Notes: generated by a model from the letters alone, not told the origin. A stretch of 64,000 nt of DNA from Rhodococcus sp. IEGM 1379 (GCF_030056815.1 NZ_JASHKR010000006.1:62001-126000), one strand, 5' to 3'; positions 18,726 through 27,614 are shown, numbered from the stretch's first letter. Numbers and translations are program-made.

Positions 18726-19772
18726 GTGATTCCTGGTGCTCCGCGAATCACAACTCTGGCGGGTGAGGGAATCGTCGCGTATCTCCGGACCGAGTTGGGA
18801 GTAGTCCGGGGTACTACTCCCGAAGGGCTCACATGCGAGCTGATCCGAGCCGTGGCTTGGGCCTCGACGGGGGGACATGCACCGGTCAGCACGCGGGGAT
18901 TGCTTGATCGACTCATGGAGCCGGCCTTGGCGATTGTACAGCGCAAGGGTGGTGTCGATGCGCGGCGCAACGAACTCCGTCGCATGATGAATACGCTGGC
19001 GATAGTCGGTGACCTCGTAGAACTACAGCGAGGTCAGTGGTTGTCGGCGAGCGGGTGCATCGTCCGTCTCGACGGGACTCCAACACCGACATACCTACTG
19101 ATCAGCGGCATTCCACTTCGTGAGTTCGATGAAGGCGCGCGAGCAACTGTCGCAGTCGACGGTACGCGTCGCATCATCCGTGACGTGGGGAGTGTGAGCT
19201 TGTTCGGCCTTCCAGTCATCGAGTATCAGAATTGGGCGCGTACACCTCGAACGTCGTTGCAGGACTGGACGTGCGACACTCTTGCCTTGCCGCTTCGCCG
19301 ACAAAACGACGAGTGGGCTGACGCGTGTGAAATGCAGTTGTATGCACCGCAGTTGGCAGCACTTCACAAGCCGCAGGCGCACCGTTGGACTTCGGTGGAC
19401 AGGAGTTCTGACGGTAGGACTCTGGCGCGCCTCACGATGTTTGGAGATCCGATATACGCTGTCGTCGATGTCGCACGGGGTGCTGTTGCTGGGCGTCGTG
19501 AATGTGCCCCACACGACGTGCGCCGTCTGATGTATGGCCTCGACCAGCAACACGAGAACCCGACATCTGTCACAGTGGTTGACCGTGCAGGCACGACGTC
19601 CGTGCGGCTTCGGAATGCGTTGCCGTATGCGGAGGCGCGAGGCCTGCTGGCTCTAGTCGAGGATTCTGCTGACGCGCGTCCACTGGTGACACGACACGGT
19701 GCAGCGGTCCGCGCGATGCTCGACGGATTGGGAATTCACGTCAGCGACGGCGGAGGCGCAGAATCGGGATGA
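18726..19772 (+). CDS. Unrecognised protein of the accessory island
   Basis: A 348-residue soluble protein I cannot assign. The first 110 residues or so are helical with a winged-helix feel (VSTRGLLDRLMEPALAIVQR, RRNELRRMMNTLAIVGDLVEL). A beta-rich middle follows (QWLSASGCIVRLDG, YLLISGIPLREFD, GLPVIEYQNWARTP), then an alpha/beta end (EARGLLALVEDSADARP). No catalytic motif, signal or membrane segment is seen. The GTG at 18726 has an in-frame TAG nine bases upstream and no good ribosome site, so the true 5' end may be lost as in the head-to-head OLD-like gene. Its location suggests a defence role; that is inference only. Confidence 0.6.
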   Translation: MIPGAPRITTLAGEGIVAYLRTELGVVRGTTPEGLTCELIRAVAWASTGGHAPVSTRGLLDRLMEPALAIVQRKGGVDARRNELRRMMNTLAIVGDLVELQRGQWLSASGCIVRLDGTPTPTYLLISGIPLREFDEGARATVAVDGTRRIIRDVGSVSLFGLPVIEYQNWARTPRTSLQDWTCDTLALPLRRQNDEWADACEMQLYAPQLAALHKPQAHRWTSVDRSSDGRTLARLTMFGDPIYAVVDVARGAVAGRRECAPHDVRRLMYGLDQQHENPTSVTVVDRAGTTSVRLRNALPYAEARGLLALVEDSADARPLVTRHGAAVRAMLDGLGIHVSDGGGAESG

Positions 19773-19786
19773 CGTGAAAATACCAA

Positions 19787-19824
19787 TGCGCGGTTGAAGA
19801 GTCCGAAGACTCCTCAACCGCGCA
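19787..19824. terminator. Bidirectional hairpin between island and sdhB
   Basis: TGCGCGGTTGA (19787-19797) pairs with TCAACCGCGCA (19814-19824), and an inner GAGTC-CGAA-GACTC continues the stem after one mismatch. The stem is about 16 bp with a 4-nt loop. It lies between the convergent ends of the 18726-19772 gene and sdhB and probably terminates both. Confidence 0.75.
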
Positions 19825-19837
19825 CAGGGCAGAAGGG

Positions 19838-20614
19838 TTAGCGTGCGAACAACAGTGCGCGCTTGACTTCCTGAATCGCCTTGGTCACCTGGATGCCACG
19901 AGGGCATGCGTCGGTGCAGTTGAAGGTGGTGCGGCAACGCCACACGCCTTCCTTGTCGTTCAGGATGTCGAGACGCTCGGCAGCGCCTTCGTCACGGCTG
20001 TCGAAGATGAAGCGGTGTGCGTTCACGATGGCAGCGGGACCGAAGTAGCTACCGTCGCTCCAGTACACGGGGCACGACGTGGTGCAGCAAGCGCACAGGA
20101 TGCACTTGGTGGTGTCGTCGAAACGCGCACGGTCGTGAGCACTCTGGATGCGCTCGTTGGTCGGTGCGTTGCCCGTTGTGATGAGGAACGGCTTCACGGC
20201 GCGGAATGCGTCGAAGAAGGGTTCCATGTCAACGATGAGGTCCTTCTCGACCGGCAAGCCACGAATGGGCTCGATGGTGATGGTGACCGGCTTGCCGTCC
20301 TTGGGGAGCATGTCCTTCATCAGGATCTTGCACGCCAGGCGGTTGACACCGTTGATACGCATGGCATCGGAACCACAGACACCGTGTGCGCAGCTACGAC
20401 GGAACGTGAGGGTGCCGTCGAGGTAGCCCTTCACGTACATCAGCAGGTTGAGCATGCGGTCGGTCGGCAGAGCCGGAACCTGGAAACTGTCCCAACGCTG
20501 GCCGTCGCCCGACTCGGGGTCCATTCGCGCGATCTTGAGAGTCACCATCACAGCGCCCTCGGGGACCGGGGGAAGCTTCGGTGCTTCTGTTGCGTTCTTC
20601 TCGAGGGTAGCCAT
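19838..20614 (-). CDS. sdhB: Succinate dehydrogenase iron-sulfur subunit
   Basis: A 258-residue SdhB that carries electrons from the SdhA flavin to quinone. Iron-sulfur ligands are visible: [2Fe-2S] in RRSCAHGVCGSDAMRI, [4Fe-4S] in CILCACCTTSCPVYW and [3Fe-4S] around CRTTFNCTDACPRGI. The first base of its ATG is shared with the last base of the sdhA stop. Last gene of sdhCDAB. Confidence 0.97.
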   Translation of the reverse strand: MATLEKNATEAPKLPPVPEGAVMVTLKIARMDPESGDGQRWDSFQVPALPTDRMLNLLMYVKGYLDGTLTFRRSCAHGVCGSDAMRINGVNRLACKILMKDMLPKDGKPVTITIEPIRGLPVEKDLIVDMEPFFDAFRAVKPFLITTGNAPTNERIQSAHDRARFDDTTKCILCACCTTSCPVYWSDGSYFGPAAIVNAHRFIFDSRDEGAAERLDILNDKEGVWRCRTTFNCTDACPRGIQVTKAIQEVKRALLFAR

Positions 20615-22365
20615 CAGTACTTCCGCTCCATCGGCTCGTAGCGGGTCTGTACCACCGGCTTGTAGTCCAGACGGATGTCGGAGAGCAGGCCGTCGCCCTC
20701 CTTGTATGCCATCGTGTGCTTCATGTACTCGGCATCGTTGCGATCCGGGAAGTCCTCACGAGCGTGTCCGCCGCGTGATTCCTTACGGTTGAGCGCGCCG
20801 ACGACGGTGACCTCTGCCATTTCGAGCAGGAAGCCCAGTTCGATGGCCTCGAGCAGGTCGCTGTTGTAGCGCTTGCCCTTGTCCTGAACCGTGATGTGGT
20901 TGTAACGCTCCTTGAGAGCACGCACATCCGCGAGGGCCTGGGTGAGGCGCTCTTCGGTACGGAACACAGATGCGTTGTTGTCCATCGACTGCTGGAGTTC
21001 GGTGCGGATGTCCGCAACGCGCTCGTGGCCGTGATCGGACAGGATGACGCCGACCCAGTCTTCGACCATGGTGGCCGGAGCTTCGGGCATGTCGACGAAC
21101 TCGGTGGAGTTGGCGTACTCGGCGGCAGCGATGCCGGCGCGACGGCCGAACACGTTGATGTCGAGGAGCGAGTTGGTGCCGAGACGGTTTGCGCCGTGCA
21201 CGGAGACGCAGGCGCATTCGCCGGCGGCGTACAGGCCCTTGACGACCTCGGTGTTGTTGCGCAGAACCTCACCGTTGATCTTGGTGGGGATGCCGCCCAT
21301 GACGTAGTGGCACGTCGGGTAGACGGGCACGGGCTCCTTGACGGGGTCCACGCCGAGGTAGGTGCGCGAGAACTCCATGATGTCGGGGAGCTTCTCGTCG
21401 AGAACTTCCTCGGGGATGTGCGTCACGTCGATGTAGACGTAGTCCTTGTTGGGGCCGGCGCCGCGGCCTTCGAGGACCTCGAGAACCATCGAACGCGCGA
21501 CGATGTCACGCGGAGCGAGGTCCTTGATGGTGGGGGCGTAGCGCTCCATGAAGCGCTCACCGTCGGCATTTCGGAGAATGCCGCCTTCACCACGAACGGC
21601 TTCCGAGATCAGGATGCCCAGACCAGCCAACCCTGTCGGGTGGAACTGGTGGAACTCCATGTCCTCGAGGGGGAGACCCTTGCGGAAGATGATGCCCATG
21701 CCGTCACCGGTGAGGGTGTGCGCGTTGGACGTCGTCTTGTACATGCGTCCCGAGCCGCCGGTCGCGAAGATGATCGACTTGGCGTGGAAGATGTGCAGCT
21801 CGCCGGTCGAGAGCTCGTAGGCGATGACGCCGGTAGCTACCGGGCCGTCCTCGGTCTCGGTGATGGCGATGTCGAGTGCATAGAACTCGTTGAAGAACTC
21901 GACGTCGTGCTTGACGCAGTTCTGGTAGAGAGTCTGCAGAATCATGTGGCCGGTGCGGTCGGCGGCGTAGCACGCACGGCGAACCGGGGCCTTACCGTGA
22001 TCGCGGGTGTGGCCACCGAATCGACGCTGGTCGATCTTGCCTTCGGGTGTGCGGTTGAACGGCAGACCCATCTTCTCGAGGTCGAGCACCGCGTCGATGG
22101 CCTCTTTGGCCATGATCTCGACAGCATCCTGGTCGGCGAGGTAGTCGCCGCCCTTGACGGTGTCGAAGGTATGCCACTCCCAGTTGTCTTCCTCCACGTT
22201 CGCCAGTGCGGCGCACATGCCGCCCTGGGCCGCGCCGGTGTGGCTGCGGGTGGGGTAGAGCTTGGTCAGTACGGCCGTGCGGGCGCGGGGGCCTGCTTCG
22301 ATGGCCGCTCGCATGCCGGCGCCGCCGGCACCGACGATGACCACGTCATAACGATGTTCCTGCAT
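20614..22365 (-). CDS. sdhA: Succinate dehydrogenase flavoprotein subunit
   Basis: A 583-residue flavoprotein that oxidises succinate to fumarate. The N-terminal FAD fold is VIVGAGGAGMRAAIEAG, the covalent-FAD histidine lies in RSHTGAAQGG, and active-site segments include HQFHPTGLAGLGILISEAVR and the capping-domain HYVMGGIPT. Full length for the family. It is in the sdhC-sdhD-sdhA-sdhB operon of the TCA cycle and respiratory complex II. A 615-codon frame on the opposite strand is a codon-bias shadow. Confidence 0.97.
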   Translation of the reverse strand: MQEHRYDVVIVGAGGAGMRAAIEAGPRARTAVLTKLYPTRSHTGAAQGGMCAALANVEEDNWEWHTFDTVKGGDYLADQDAVEIMAKEAIDAVLDLEKMGLPFNRTPEGKIDQRRFGGHTRDHGKAPVRRACYAADRTGHMILQTLYQNCVKHDVEFFNEFYALDIAITETEDGPVATGVIAYELSTGELHIFHAKSIIFATGGSGRMYKTTSNAHTLTGDGMGIIFRKGLPLEDMEFHQFHPTGLAGLGILISEAVRGEGGILRNADGERFMERYAPTIKDLAPRDIVARSMVLEVLEGRGAGPNKDYVYIDVTHIPEEVLDEKLPDIMEFSRTYLGVDPVKEPVPVYPTCHYVMGGIPTKINGEVLRNNTEVVKGLYAAGECACVSVHGANRLGTNSLLDINVFGRRAGIAAAEYANSTEFVDMPEAPATMVEDWVGVILSDHGHERVADIRTELQQSMDNNASVFRTEERLTQALADVRALKERYNHITVQDKGKRYNSDLLEAIELGFLLEMAEVTVVGALNRKESRGGHAREDFPDRNDAEYMKHTMAYKEGDGLLSDIRLDYKPVVQTRYEPMERKY

Positions 22366-22380
22366 GAAGTCTGTGCTCCC

Positions 22381-22839
22381 CTAGCTCGCCGAGATATTGG
22401 GGTCGAAGGTGAAGATGACGTACGTGCCCAGGGCCATGATCAGAATCATCGAGATGACGAGGATCGTGGTCAGCCAGAAACGCGTCGAATCCTTGCGGGA
22501 GTAGTCCGCGATGACCGTGCGCAGGCCGTTGCCGCCGTGAAGCTGTGCCAGCCAGAGCATCGACAGGTCCCAGACCTGCCAGAACGGGCTGGACCAGCGG
22601 CCTGCAACGAATGCGAAGTTCAGACGGTGAACGCCACCGTCGAGCATCAGCATGATGAACATGTGGCCCAGGACCAGGACGATCAGGGCAACGCCGGAGA
22701 AGCGCATGAACAGCCATGCGTACAGCTCGAAGTTGCTCCGTGACTTGGCACGCGGGGACCGCGGGTTGTCCAAGCTTGCCGGACGGTCGTAAGAGGTACC
22801 CAGGGTCTTGGCTTCGGGTCCGTGAGTAGAAGTCGCCAT
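22381..22839 (-). CDS. sdhD: Succinate dehydrogenase membrane anchor SdhD
   Basis: A 152-residue subunit with three hydrophobic segments (about 47-69, 84-105 and 120-143). LFMRFSGVALIVLVLGHMF contains the histidine expected to ligate heme or lie near quinone. The ATG at 22839 follows the sdhC stop by one nucleotide (TGACATG), better than the upstream TTG inside sdhC. With SdhC it anchors complex II. Confidence 0.9.
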   Translation of the reverse strand: MATSTHGPEAKTLGTSYDRPASLDNPRSPRAKSRSNFELYAWLFMRFSGVALIVLVLGHMFIMLMLDGGVHRLNFAFVAGRWSSPFWQVWDLSMLWLAQLHGGNGLRTVIADYSRKDSTRFWLTTILVISMILIMALGTYVIFTFDPNISAS

Positions 22840-22840
22840 G

Positions 22841-23245
22841 TCAGTGCTCCGCAAACATGTTGATGAGGATGCGTCCGGCGCCCGGGATCATCACCAGGAA
22901 CCAGATCGCCAGAATGGTCCAGAGCATGACGCGCTGGTACTTCGGGCCCTTCGACCAGAAGTCCACGAGCATCACACGCACGCCGTTGAGGGCGTGATAG
23001 AGGACCACACCGACGAGACCGATCTCCATGAGACCGACAACGGGGTTCTTGTAGGTATCGATGACGGCGTCGTATGTATCGGGGTTGACCCGAACGAGCG
23101 CTGTATCGAGAACGTGTACGAATAGGAAGAAGAAAGTTGCGACGCCTGTGATCCGGTGTAGAACCCAGGACCACATTCCGGGGTCGCCCCGGTAAAGCGA
23201 CCTCGTGCGCTCCTTCTGAGGAGCGGCTTCAGTCGTAGTACTCAT
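22841..23245 (-). CDS. sdhC: Succinate dehydrogenase cytochrome b subunit SdhC
   Basis: A 134-residue anchor with three membrane segments. The SdhC signature WSWVLHRITGVATFFFLFVH carries the conserved His/Arg, and LYHALNGVRVMLVDF the second conserved histidine. The ATG at 23245 is chosen because GGAGG lies about 11 nt upstream; an ATG at 23269 lacks a ribosome site. First gene of the operon, divergent from cdd. Confidence 0.92.
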   Translation of the reverse strand: MSTTTEAAPQKERTRSLYRGDPGMWSWVLHRITGVATFFFLFVHVLDTALVRVNPDTYDAVIDTYKNPVVGLMEIGLVGVVLYHALNGVRVMLVDFWSKGPKYQRVMLWTILAIWFLVMIPGAGRILINMFAEH

Positions 23246-23404
23246 CGAGTGCTGTGCCTCCAACGTCATTGGTGGACGCGTCGAGCTTGCAGAGAGCTTC
23301 GAGGTACTCAGCCCGGGCTCGACGGGGTCCTGAACCGACTTGACTCAGACTCTAAACCTATGTGAAACGGGGAACTAATCAGCCGTGGGATTCGTACACG
23401 CACC

Positions 23405-23433
23405 AAACCTTTTGTAAGGTTTGCCTTCCCAAT
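23405..23433. promoter_or_regulatory. Possible iron-box/operator between sdhC and cdd
   Basis: AAACCTT-TTGT-AAGGTTT (23405-23422) is a perfect small palindrome. Overlapping it, 23415-23433 (TAAGGTTTGCCTTCCCAAT) matches the DtxR/IdeR consensus TTAGGTTAGCCTAACCTAA at 13 of 19 positions. sdh is iron-regulated in related bacteria, so a metal-responsive repressor site is plausible. It is a weak match by eye. Confidence 0.3.
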
Positions 23434-23497
23434 GTCACTTTGGCAGTTCCGGTCCGCTTTCTGCATCCATTCAGTCAGCGTGATTGTATTACGGACC

Positions 23498-23902
23498 ATG
23501 GGTGAAATTGACTGGGAGTTGTTGCGCGACAACGCGAGACAGGTGATGCGTCGGGCCTATGCCCCCTACTCCGGATTTAGGGTAGGTGCCGCTGCACTGG
23601 TAGACGATGGTCGAATCGTCTCCGGATGCAATGTGGAAAATGTCTCATACGGTTTGAGCCTGTGTGCGGAATGTGGACTGGTGAGTAACTTAGCCGCGAC
23701 CGGCGGTGGACGGTTGATTGCCTTCTCCTGTTGTGATGTCGACGGCAAGATTTTGATGCCGTGCGGCCGCTGCCGGCAACTCCTGCTCGAGCACGGCGGG
23801 GGAGAACTCCTCGTCGACACATCTCGAGGGCCGAGACAGTTGGCAGAGTTGCTGCCTGAAGCATTCGGACCCGAACAAGCGGAAAGGCTTCGTCGTGTTT
23901 GA
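23498..23902 (+). CDS. cdd: Cytidine deaminase
   Basis: A 134-residue homotetrameric-type cytidine deaminase that converts cytidine/deoxycytidine to uridine/deoxyuridine in pyrimidine salvage. Zinc ligands and the catalytic Glu are Cys56-Ala-Glu58 (SLCAECGLV), Cys89 and Cys92 (MPCGRCRQ). PYSGFRVGAA is the substrate loop. The ATG at 23498 gives the usual N-terminus; the longer frame upstream has no homology. It overlaps deoA by 8 bp, forming cdd-deoA-add. Confidence 0.95.
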   Translation: MGEIDWELLRDNARQVMRRAYAPYSGFRVGAAALVDDGRIVSGCNVENVSYGLSLCAECGLVSNLAATGGGRLIAFSCCDVDGKILMPCGRCRQLLLEHGGGELLVDTSRGPRQLAELLPEAFGPEQAERLRRV

Positions 23903-25190
23903 CGCCGTCTCCATCATCAGGGCCAAGCGTGACGGGCTGGAACTCTCGGGCACGGAGATCGACTGGGTTGTGCAAGCGTTCACCGAGGGCGTTGTCCCGG
24001 ACGAGCAGATGTCGGCTCTCGCCATGGCGATCTATTTCCGCGGAATGACTCGTTCGGAGACCAGTCGGTGGACCCGAGCGATGATCGAATCCGGCTCCGC
24101 GATGGACTTTTCGGACTTGCCCTGCCCGACCGTCGACAAACATTCCACCGGTGGTGTGGGGGACAAGATCACGCTTCCACTCGCGCCGCTCGTCGCGGCG
24201 TGTGGGTTGGCCGTGCCGCAGCTGTCCGGACGGGGACTCGGCCACGCGGGCGGAACTCTCGACAAACTCGAAGCAATTCCGGGGTGGCGAGCGGACCTGT
24301 CGACTGCCGAGATGGTCGAGATCCTGTCGGACCCGAAGATCGGGGCGGTCATCTGTGCGGCCGGTATGAATCTTGCTCCCGCAGACAAGAAGCTCTATGC
24401 ACTCCGCGACGTGACCGGATCAGTGGAATCCATTCCGCTGATCGCGAGTTCGATCATGAGCAAGAAGATCGCCGAAGGTACCGGTGCCCTGGTGCTGGAC
24501 GTGAAAGTCGGGTCCGGGGCGTACATGAAGGAACTCGTCGACGCACGAGAGTTGGCCCGCACCATGGTCGAACTGGGCAACGACGCCGGCGTACGGACAA
24601 CGGCGTTCATCACCGAGATGGGCACCCCGCTGGGACTCACTGCCGGTAATGCACTCGAAGTTCGGGAGTCGGTGGAGGTACTGGCCGGCGGTGGACCGTC
24701 CGACGTCGTCGAGCTGACGCTTGCACTCGCCCGGGAAATGTTGTCCGCAGCCGGAATTGACGACGTCGACCCCGCGCAGAAATTGGCTGACGGGAGTGCG
24801 ATGGATCGGTGGCGCGCCATGATTGCCGCGCAGGGCGGCGATCCGGGTGCGACGTTGCCGGTGGCCCGACACACCGAGGTGATTACCGCCGAGCGTGACG
24901 GCATCCTCACCCGAATGGATGCGATGGGCGTTGGCGTCGCAGCGTGGACACTGGGCGCGGGACGCGAGTTCCAGGGCCAGGTCGTGCAAGCCGGGGCCGG
25001 AGTACAGATGCACGCAAAGCCCGGGGACCGGGTACGTGCCGGCCAGCCATTGCTGACATTGCACACCGACACGCCCGAACGCTTCGACGCCGCCCGCCGG
25101 AGCCTGGACGGAAGTTGGGCGATCGGCGCCGCCGAGGACTTCGTTGAGGTGCCCTTGCTCATCGAGCGGATATCGGGCGAATCGGGTTAG
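23895..25190 (+). CDS. deoA: Thymidine (pyrimidine-nucleoside) phosphorylase
   Basis: A 431-residue phosphorylase that splits thymidine/deoxyuridine into base and deoxyribose-1-phosphate. The family signature is in PTVDKHSTGGVGDKITLPLA; substrate contacts include SSIMSKKIAEGTGALVLDVK with the catalytic lysines. The alpha and alpha/beta domains are complete, ending in the DRVRAGQPLLTLHTD barrel-sandwich segment. The GTG start overlaps cdd by 8 bp, so the two are co-translated. Confidence 0.96.
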   Translation: MFDAVSIIRAKRDGLELSGTEIDWVVQAFTEGVVPDEQMSALAMAIYFRGMTRSETSRWTRAMIESGSAMDFSDLPCPTVDKHSTGGVGDKITLPLAPLVAACGLAVPQLSGRGLGHAGGTLDKLEAIPGWRADLSTAEMVEILSDPKIGAVICAAGMNLAPADKKLYALRDVTGSVESIPLIASSIMSKKIAEGTGALVLDVKVGSGAYMKELVDARELARTMVELGNDAGVRTTAFITEMGTPLGLTAGNALEVRESVEVLAGGGPSDVVELTLALAREMLSAAGIDDVDPAQKLADGSAMDRWRAMIAAQGGDPGATLPVARHTEVITAERDGILTRMDAMGVGVAAWTLGAGREFQGQVVQAGAGVQMHAKPGDRVRAGQPLLTLHTDTPERFDAARRSLDGSWAIGAAEDFVEVPLLIERISGESG

Positions 25191-25200
25191 CTTATGACGC

Positions 25201-26286
25201 ATGAACGCACCGGTGTTGGACTCGATCCGTAGGGCGCCCAAAGTTCTACTCCACGACCACCTCGACGGTGGCTTACGGCCACAGACCGTTCTGGAACTTG
25301 CGGAACACCGTGGTTATCAGGATCTTCCCGCCCACACTGCTCCGGAACTTGCACACTGGTTCAGGACCGCAGCAGACAGCGGATCCCTCGAGTTGTACCT
25401 CGAAACCTTCGCGCACACCGTCGCTGTAATGCAGACGCCCGAAGGTTTGTCCCGGGTCGCACGCGAGTGCGCCGAGGACCTGGCCGATGACAACGTGGTG
25501 TACGCGGAAGTGCGGTTCGCGCCGGAACAACACCTCGAGCAAGGTCTGACTCTCGACGATGTGGTCGAGCACGTACTCGAAGGATTCCGGGCCGGGGAGT
25601 CCGCTGCCCGCGCGGTGGGCCGGGAGATCCGGATCGGGTGTCTGCTGACTGCGATGCGTCACGCGGCACGCTCACGGGAAATCGCCGAACTTGCCGTGCG
25701 GTTCCGGGACCGCGGTGTGGTGGGATTCGACATTGCCGGCGCGGAAGCCGGGAACCCGCCGAGCCGTCACCTCGACGCCTTCGAGTACATGCGTGATGCC
25801 AACGCTCACTTCACGATCCACGCTGGTGAAGCCTTCGGATTGCCGTCGATTCATGAGGCCATCGCATTTTGTGGCGCCGACAGGCTGGGGCACGGGGTAC
25901 GGATCGTCGACGACGTTTCTGCGGCAGACGACGGAAACCACAAACTCGGTAGGCTCGCGAACTACGTGCGCGACATGCGAATTCCGTTGGAGTTGTGCCC
26001 GACGTCCAATGTTCAGACCGGAGTGGTCGCGGCGTTGGCCGACCATCCGTTCGGGCTATTGGCTGACCTACGTTTCCGCGTCACCGTCAACACCGACAAC
26101 CGACTCATGAGTGATACCAGCATGAGTCGGGAAATGGCGGCGTTGGTGGACACCTTCGGTTACGGCTGGGTCGACCTCGAGCGTTTCACGATCAACGCCA
26201 TGAAATCAGCGTTCCTGCCGTTCGATCAGCGACTTGCCCTGATCGACGACGTCATCAAGCCCGGTTACGCGGTGTTGATCGGGTAA
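25201..26286 (+). CDS. add: Adenosine deaminase
   Basis: A 361-residue metal-dependent TIM-barrel deaminase (adenosine to inosine). Zinc and active-site motifs are in order: [12 protein letters not shown] (H-x-H), HAGEAFG, the LGHGVRI histidine and [11 protein letters not shown] with the catalytic aspartate. It starts 10 bp after deoA, completing a cdd-deoA-add nucleoside salvage operon. Confidence 0.96.
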   Translation: MNAPVLDSIRRAPKVLLHDHLDGGLRPQTVLELAEHRGYQDLPAHTAPELAHWFRTAADSGSLELYLETFAHTVAVMQTPEGLSRVARECAEDLADDNVVYAEVRFAPEQHLEQGLTLDDVVEHVLEGFRAGESAARAVGREIRIGCLLTAMRHAARSREIAELAVRFRDRGVVGFDIAGAEAGNPPSRHLDAFEYMRDANAHFTIHAGEAFGLPSIHEAIAFCGADRLGHGVRIVDDVSAADDGNHKLGRLANYVRDMRIPLELCPTSNVQTGVVAALADHPFGLLADLRFRVTVNTDNRLMSDTSMSREMAALVDTFGYGWVDLERFTINAMKSAFLPFDQRLALIDDVIKPGYAVLIG

Positions 26287-26301
26287 CCGGGCCTGATCGG
26301 T

Positions 26302-26348
26302 AGGTCAGGCCTTGCGCACTTGACTGCTTGCAGGTCAGGCCTTGCGCA
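26302..26348. repeat. Duplicated 17-bp gene-end segment
   Basis: AGGTCAGGCCTTGCGCA occurs at 26302-26318 and again at 26332-26348, a 30-bp spacing. The second copy is the 3' end and stop of the leftward gene that follows (LRKA-stop); the first is an extra copy downstream. Confidence 0.8.
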
Positions 26349-27567
26349 GTCGGGCTTCGAACTCGCGATCGAGGGTGCGCCAGGCTTCGGATTCGATGAC
26401 GAACGGCGGGTTGGGTGCCATTCGTGAGGGGTCGGGATTGAGGAGGTACGAGACGTACCAGCCTAGTTCCGTGGAACCGGCCAAGGCTGAGTCGACGGAG
26501 TCGTCGCTCGCGAATTCTGCTGCATCGGTGAATAATTCGACTGCCAGTTCGAGTTGCTCGGCGTCGACGGCCCCGGGGCCCTCGGCCAGGTCGTCGGCAA
26601 TGCCGGGCAGTACGTAGACGTTTTCGTCGGTGACCTCGATCTCGAGGGAACCGTCCACGGCGGCGTTCTGGATCTCGCCGTAGGTGGCAACCTGCGCCAG
26701 ATCGTGTTCGTGGTTGTCGGCCAGGTACCGGGCGAGGCTGCGCTCGGACGTGAAGACCGTGATCAGTCCGTTCTGTCCGAGGAAGACTGCGCGATCATTC
26801 AGGTAGCAGCGCAGGGTGTAAAGCGTGTCGGCCGACGTGATGATGCGGACCGGATCAACGCCGACGGAGGCCCAGAAAGAGTCGTCGAAGTCGTCGTCTT
26901 CCTCTTCCTCGTCGAATTCTTCGTCTTCGCTCTCGTCGGCAACGTCGTCGGCATCAACGGTGTTCTCGGCAGCAGCGAGGAGTTCGGCTTCGGCAACAGC
27001 GACGGCGGCAGCATCGACATCGGGCGACTTGACCACAGTGTCGATGGCGTCGAGCACCTTGTCCCAGTCCTTGGCGATGGCAGCCCCGACCTGATCCCAC
27101 ACTTCGAGACCTTCACGGCCTTCGAATGTGCCGGCGCCGGTGGCGAGTGCACTCAGGATCGGGTGTCCACTGAAGAATCGGATGACCGGGTCGAGGTCGC
27201 AGACCTCACCGATGTTGCGGGCCATGTTGAGGGTCTCGTCGAGCTCTGCGACGACCAACGATTCAGGGTCACCGGCAGCAAGCTCAGGCACACCCACAAA
27301 ATCGAAGGTGAAGTTCTCTTCCGGTTCGAGTTCCGCTGCAGAGAGGCCTGATACGACACTCCACGCGGGATGGTCGACCAAGTCGTTGTCGGTATCGGTG
27401 CGGATGAACGCTGCGAGTTCAGCGACCGACGCGAACCCGTAGAGGTCTTCCTCGTGACCGAGGAAAGCCTCCCACTCTTCGTCTCCCTCACGCCACCGTG
27501 GCGCCCACAAAGTGACGAGGTCTCCGTTGGTGAGCCCGATTTCGATAGGGACGATGTCTCCAGCCAT
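26335..27567 (-). CDS. Conserved acidic protein, Rv3311-like
   Basis: A 410-residue soluble protein with no signal or membrane segment. It resembles the mycobacterial Rv3311-type proteins found beside add (sometimes annotated as primosomal, without good basis that I know of). The middle has a very acidic, probably disordered run (EDEEFDEEEEDDDFDDSFW), flanked by an N-terminal domain (VPIEIGLTNGDLVTLWAPRW, GHEEDLYGFASVAEL) and a related-looking C-terminal one (FLGQNGLITVFTSERSLARY). The two halves may be duplicates of one fold. Start set at ATG 27567; an ATG at 27585 is possible. Function unknown. Confidence 0.7.
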   Translation of the reverse strand: MAGDIVPIEIGLTNGDLVTLWAPRWREGDEEWEAFLGHEEDLYGFASVAELAAFIRTDTDNDLVDHPAWSVVSGLSAAELEPEENFTFDFVGVPELAAGDPESLVVAELDETLNMARNIGEVCDLDPVIRFFSGHPILSALATGAGTFEGREGLEVWDQVGAAIAKDWDKVLDAIDTVVKSPDVDAAAVAVAEAELLAAAENTVDADDVADESEDEEFDEEEEDDDFDDSFWASVGVDPVRIITSADTLYTLRCYLNDRAVFLGQNGLITVFTSERSLARYLADNHEHDLAQVATYGEIQNAAVDGSLEIEVTDENVYVLPGIADDLAEGPGAVDAEQLELAVELFTDAAEFASDDSVDSALAGSTELGWYVSYLLNPDPSRMAPNPPFVIESEAWRTLDREFEARLRKA

Positions 27568-27614
27568 GGGCGGAAGCCTATCCATCGAACCGCCGTAGGG
27601 ACAGCGCGGGTAGC

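Noticed and set aside
20896-22743. 615-codon open frame opposite sdhA/sdhD
   Set aside because: It is the complement of strongly biased codons. sdhA on the other strand has every family motif and full length, and the antisense product has no recognisable domain.
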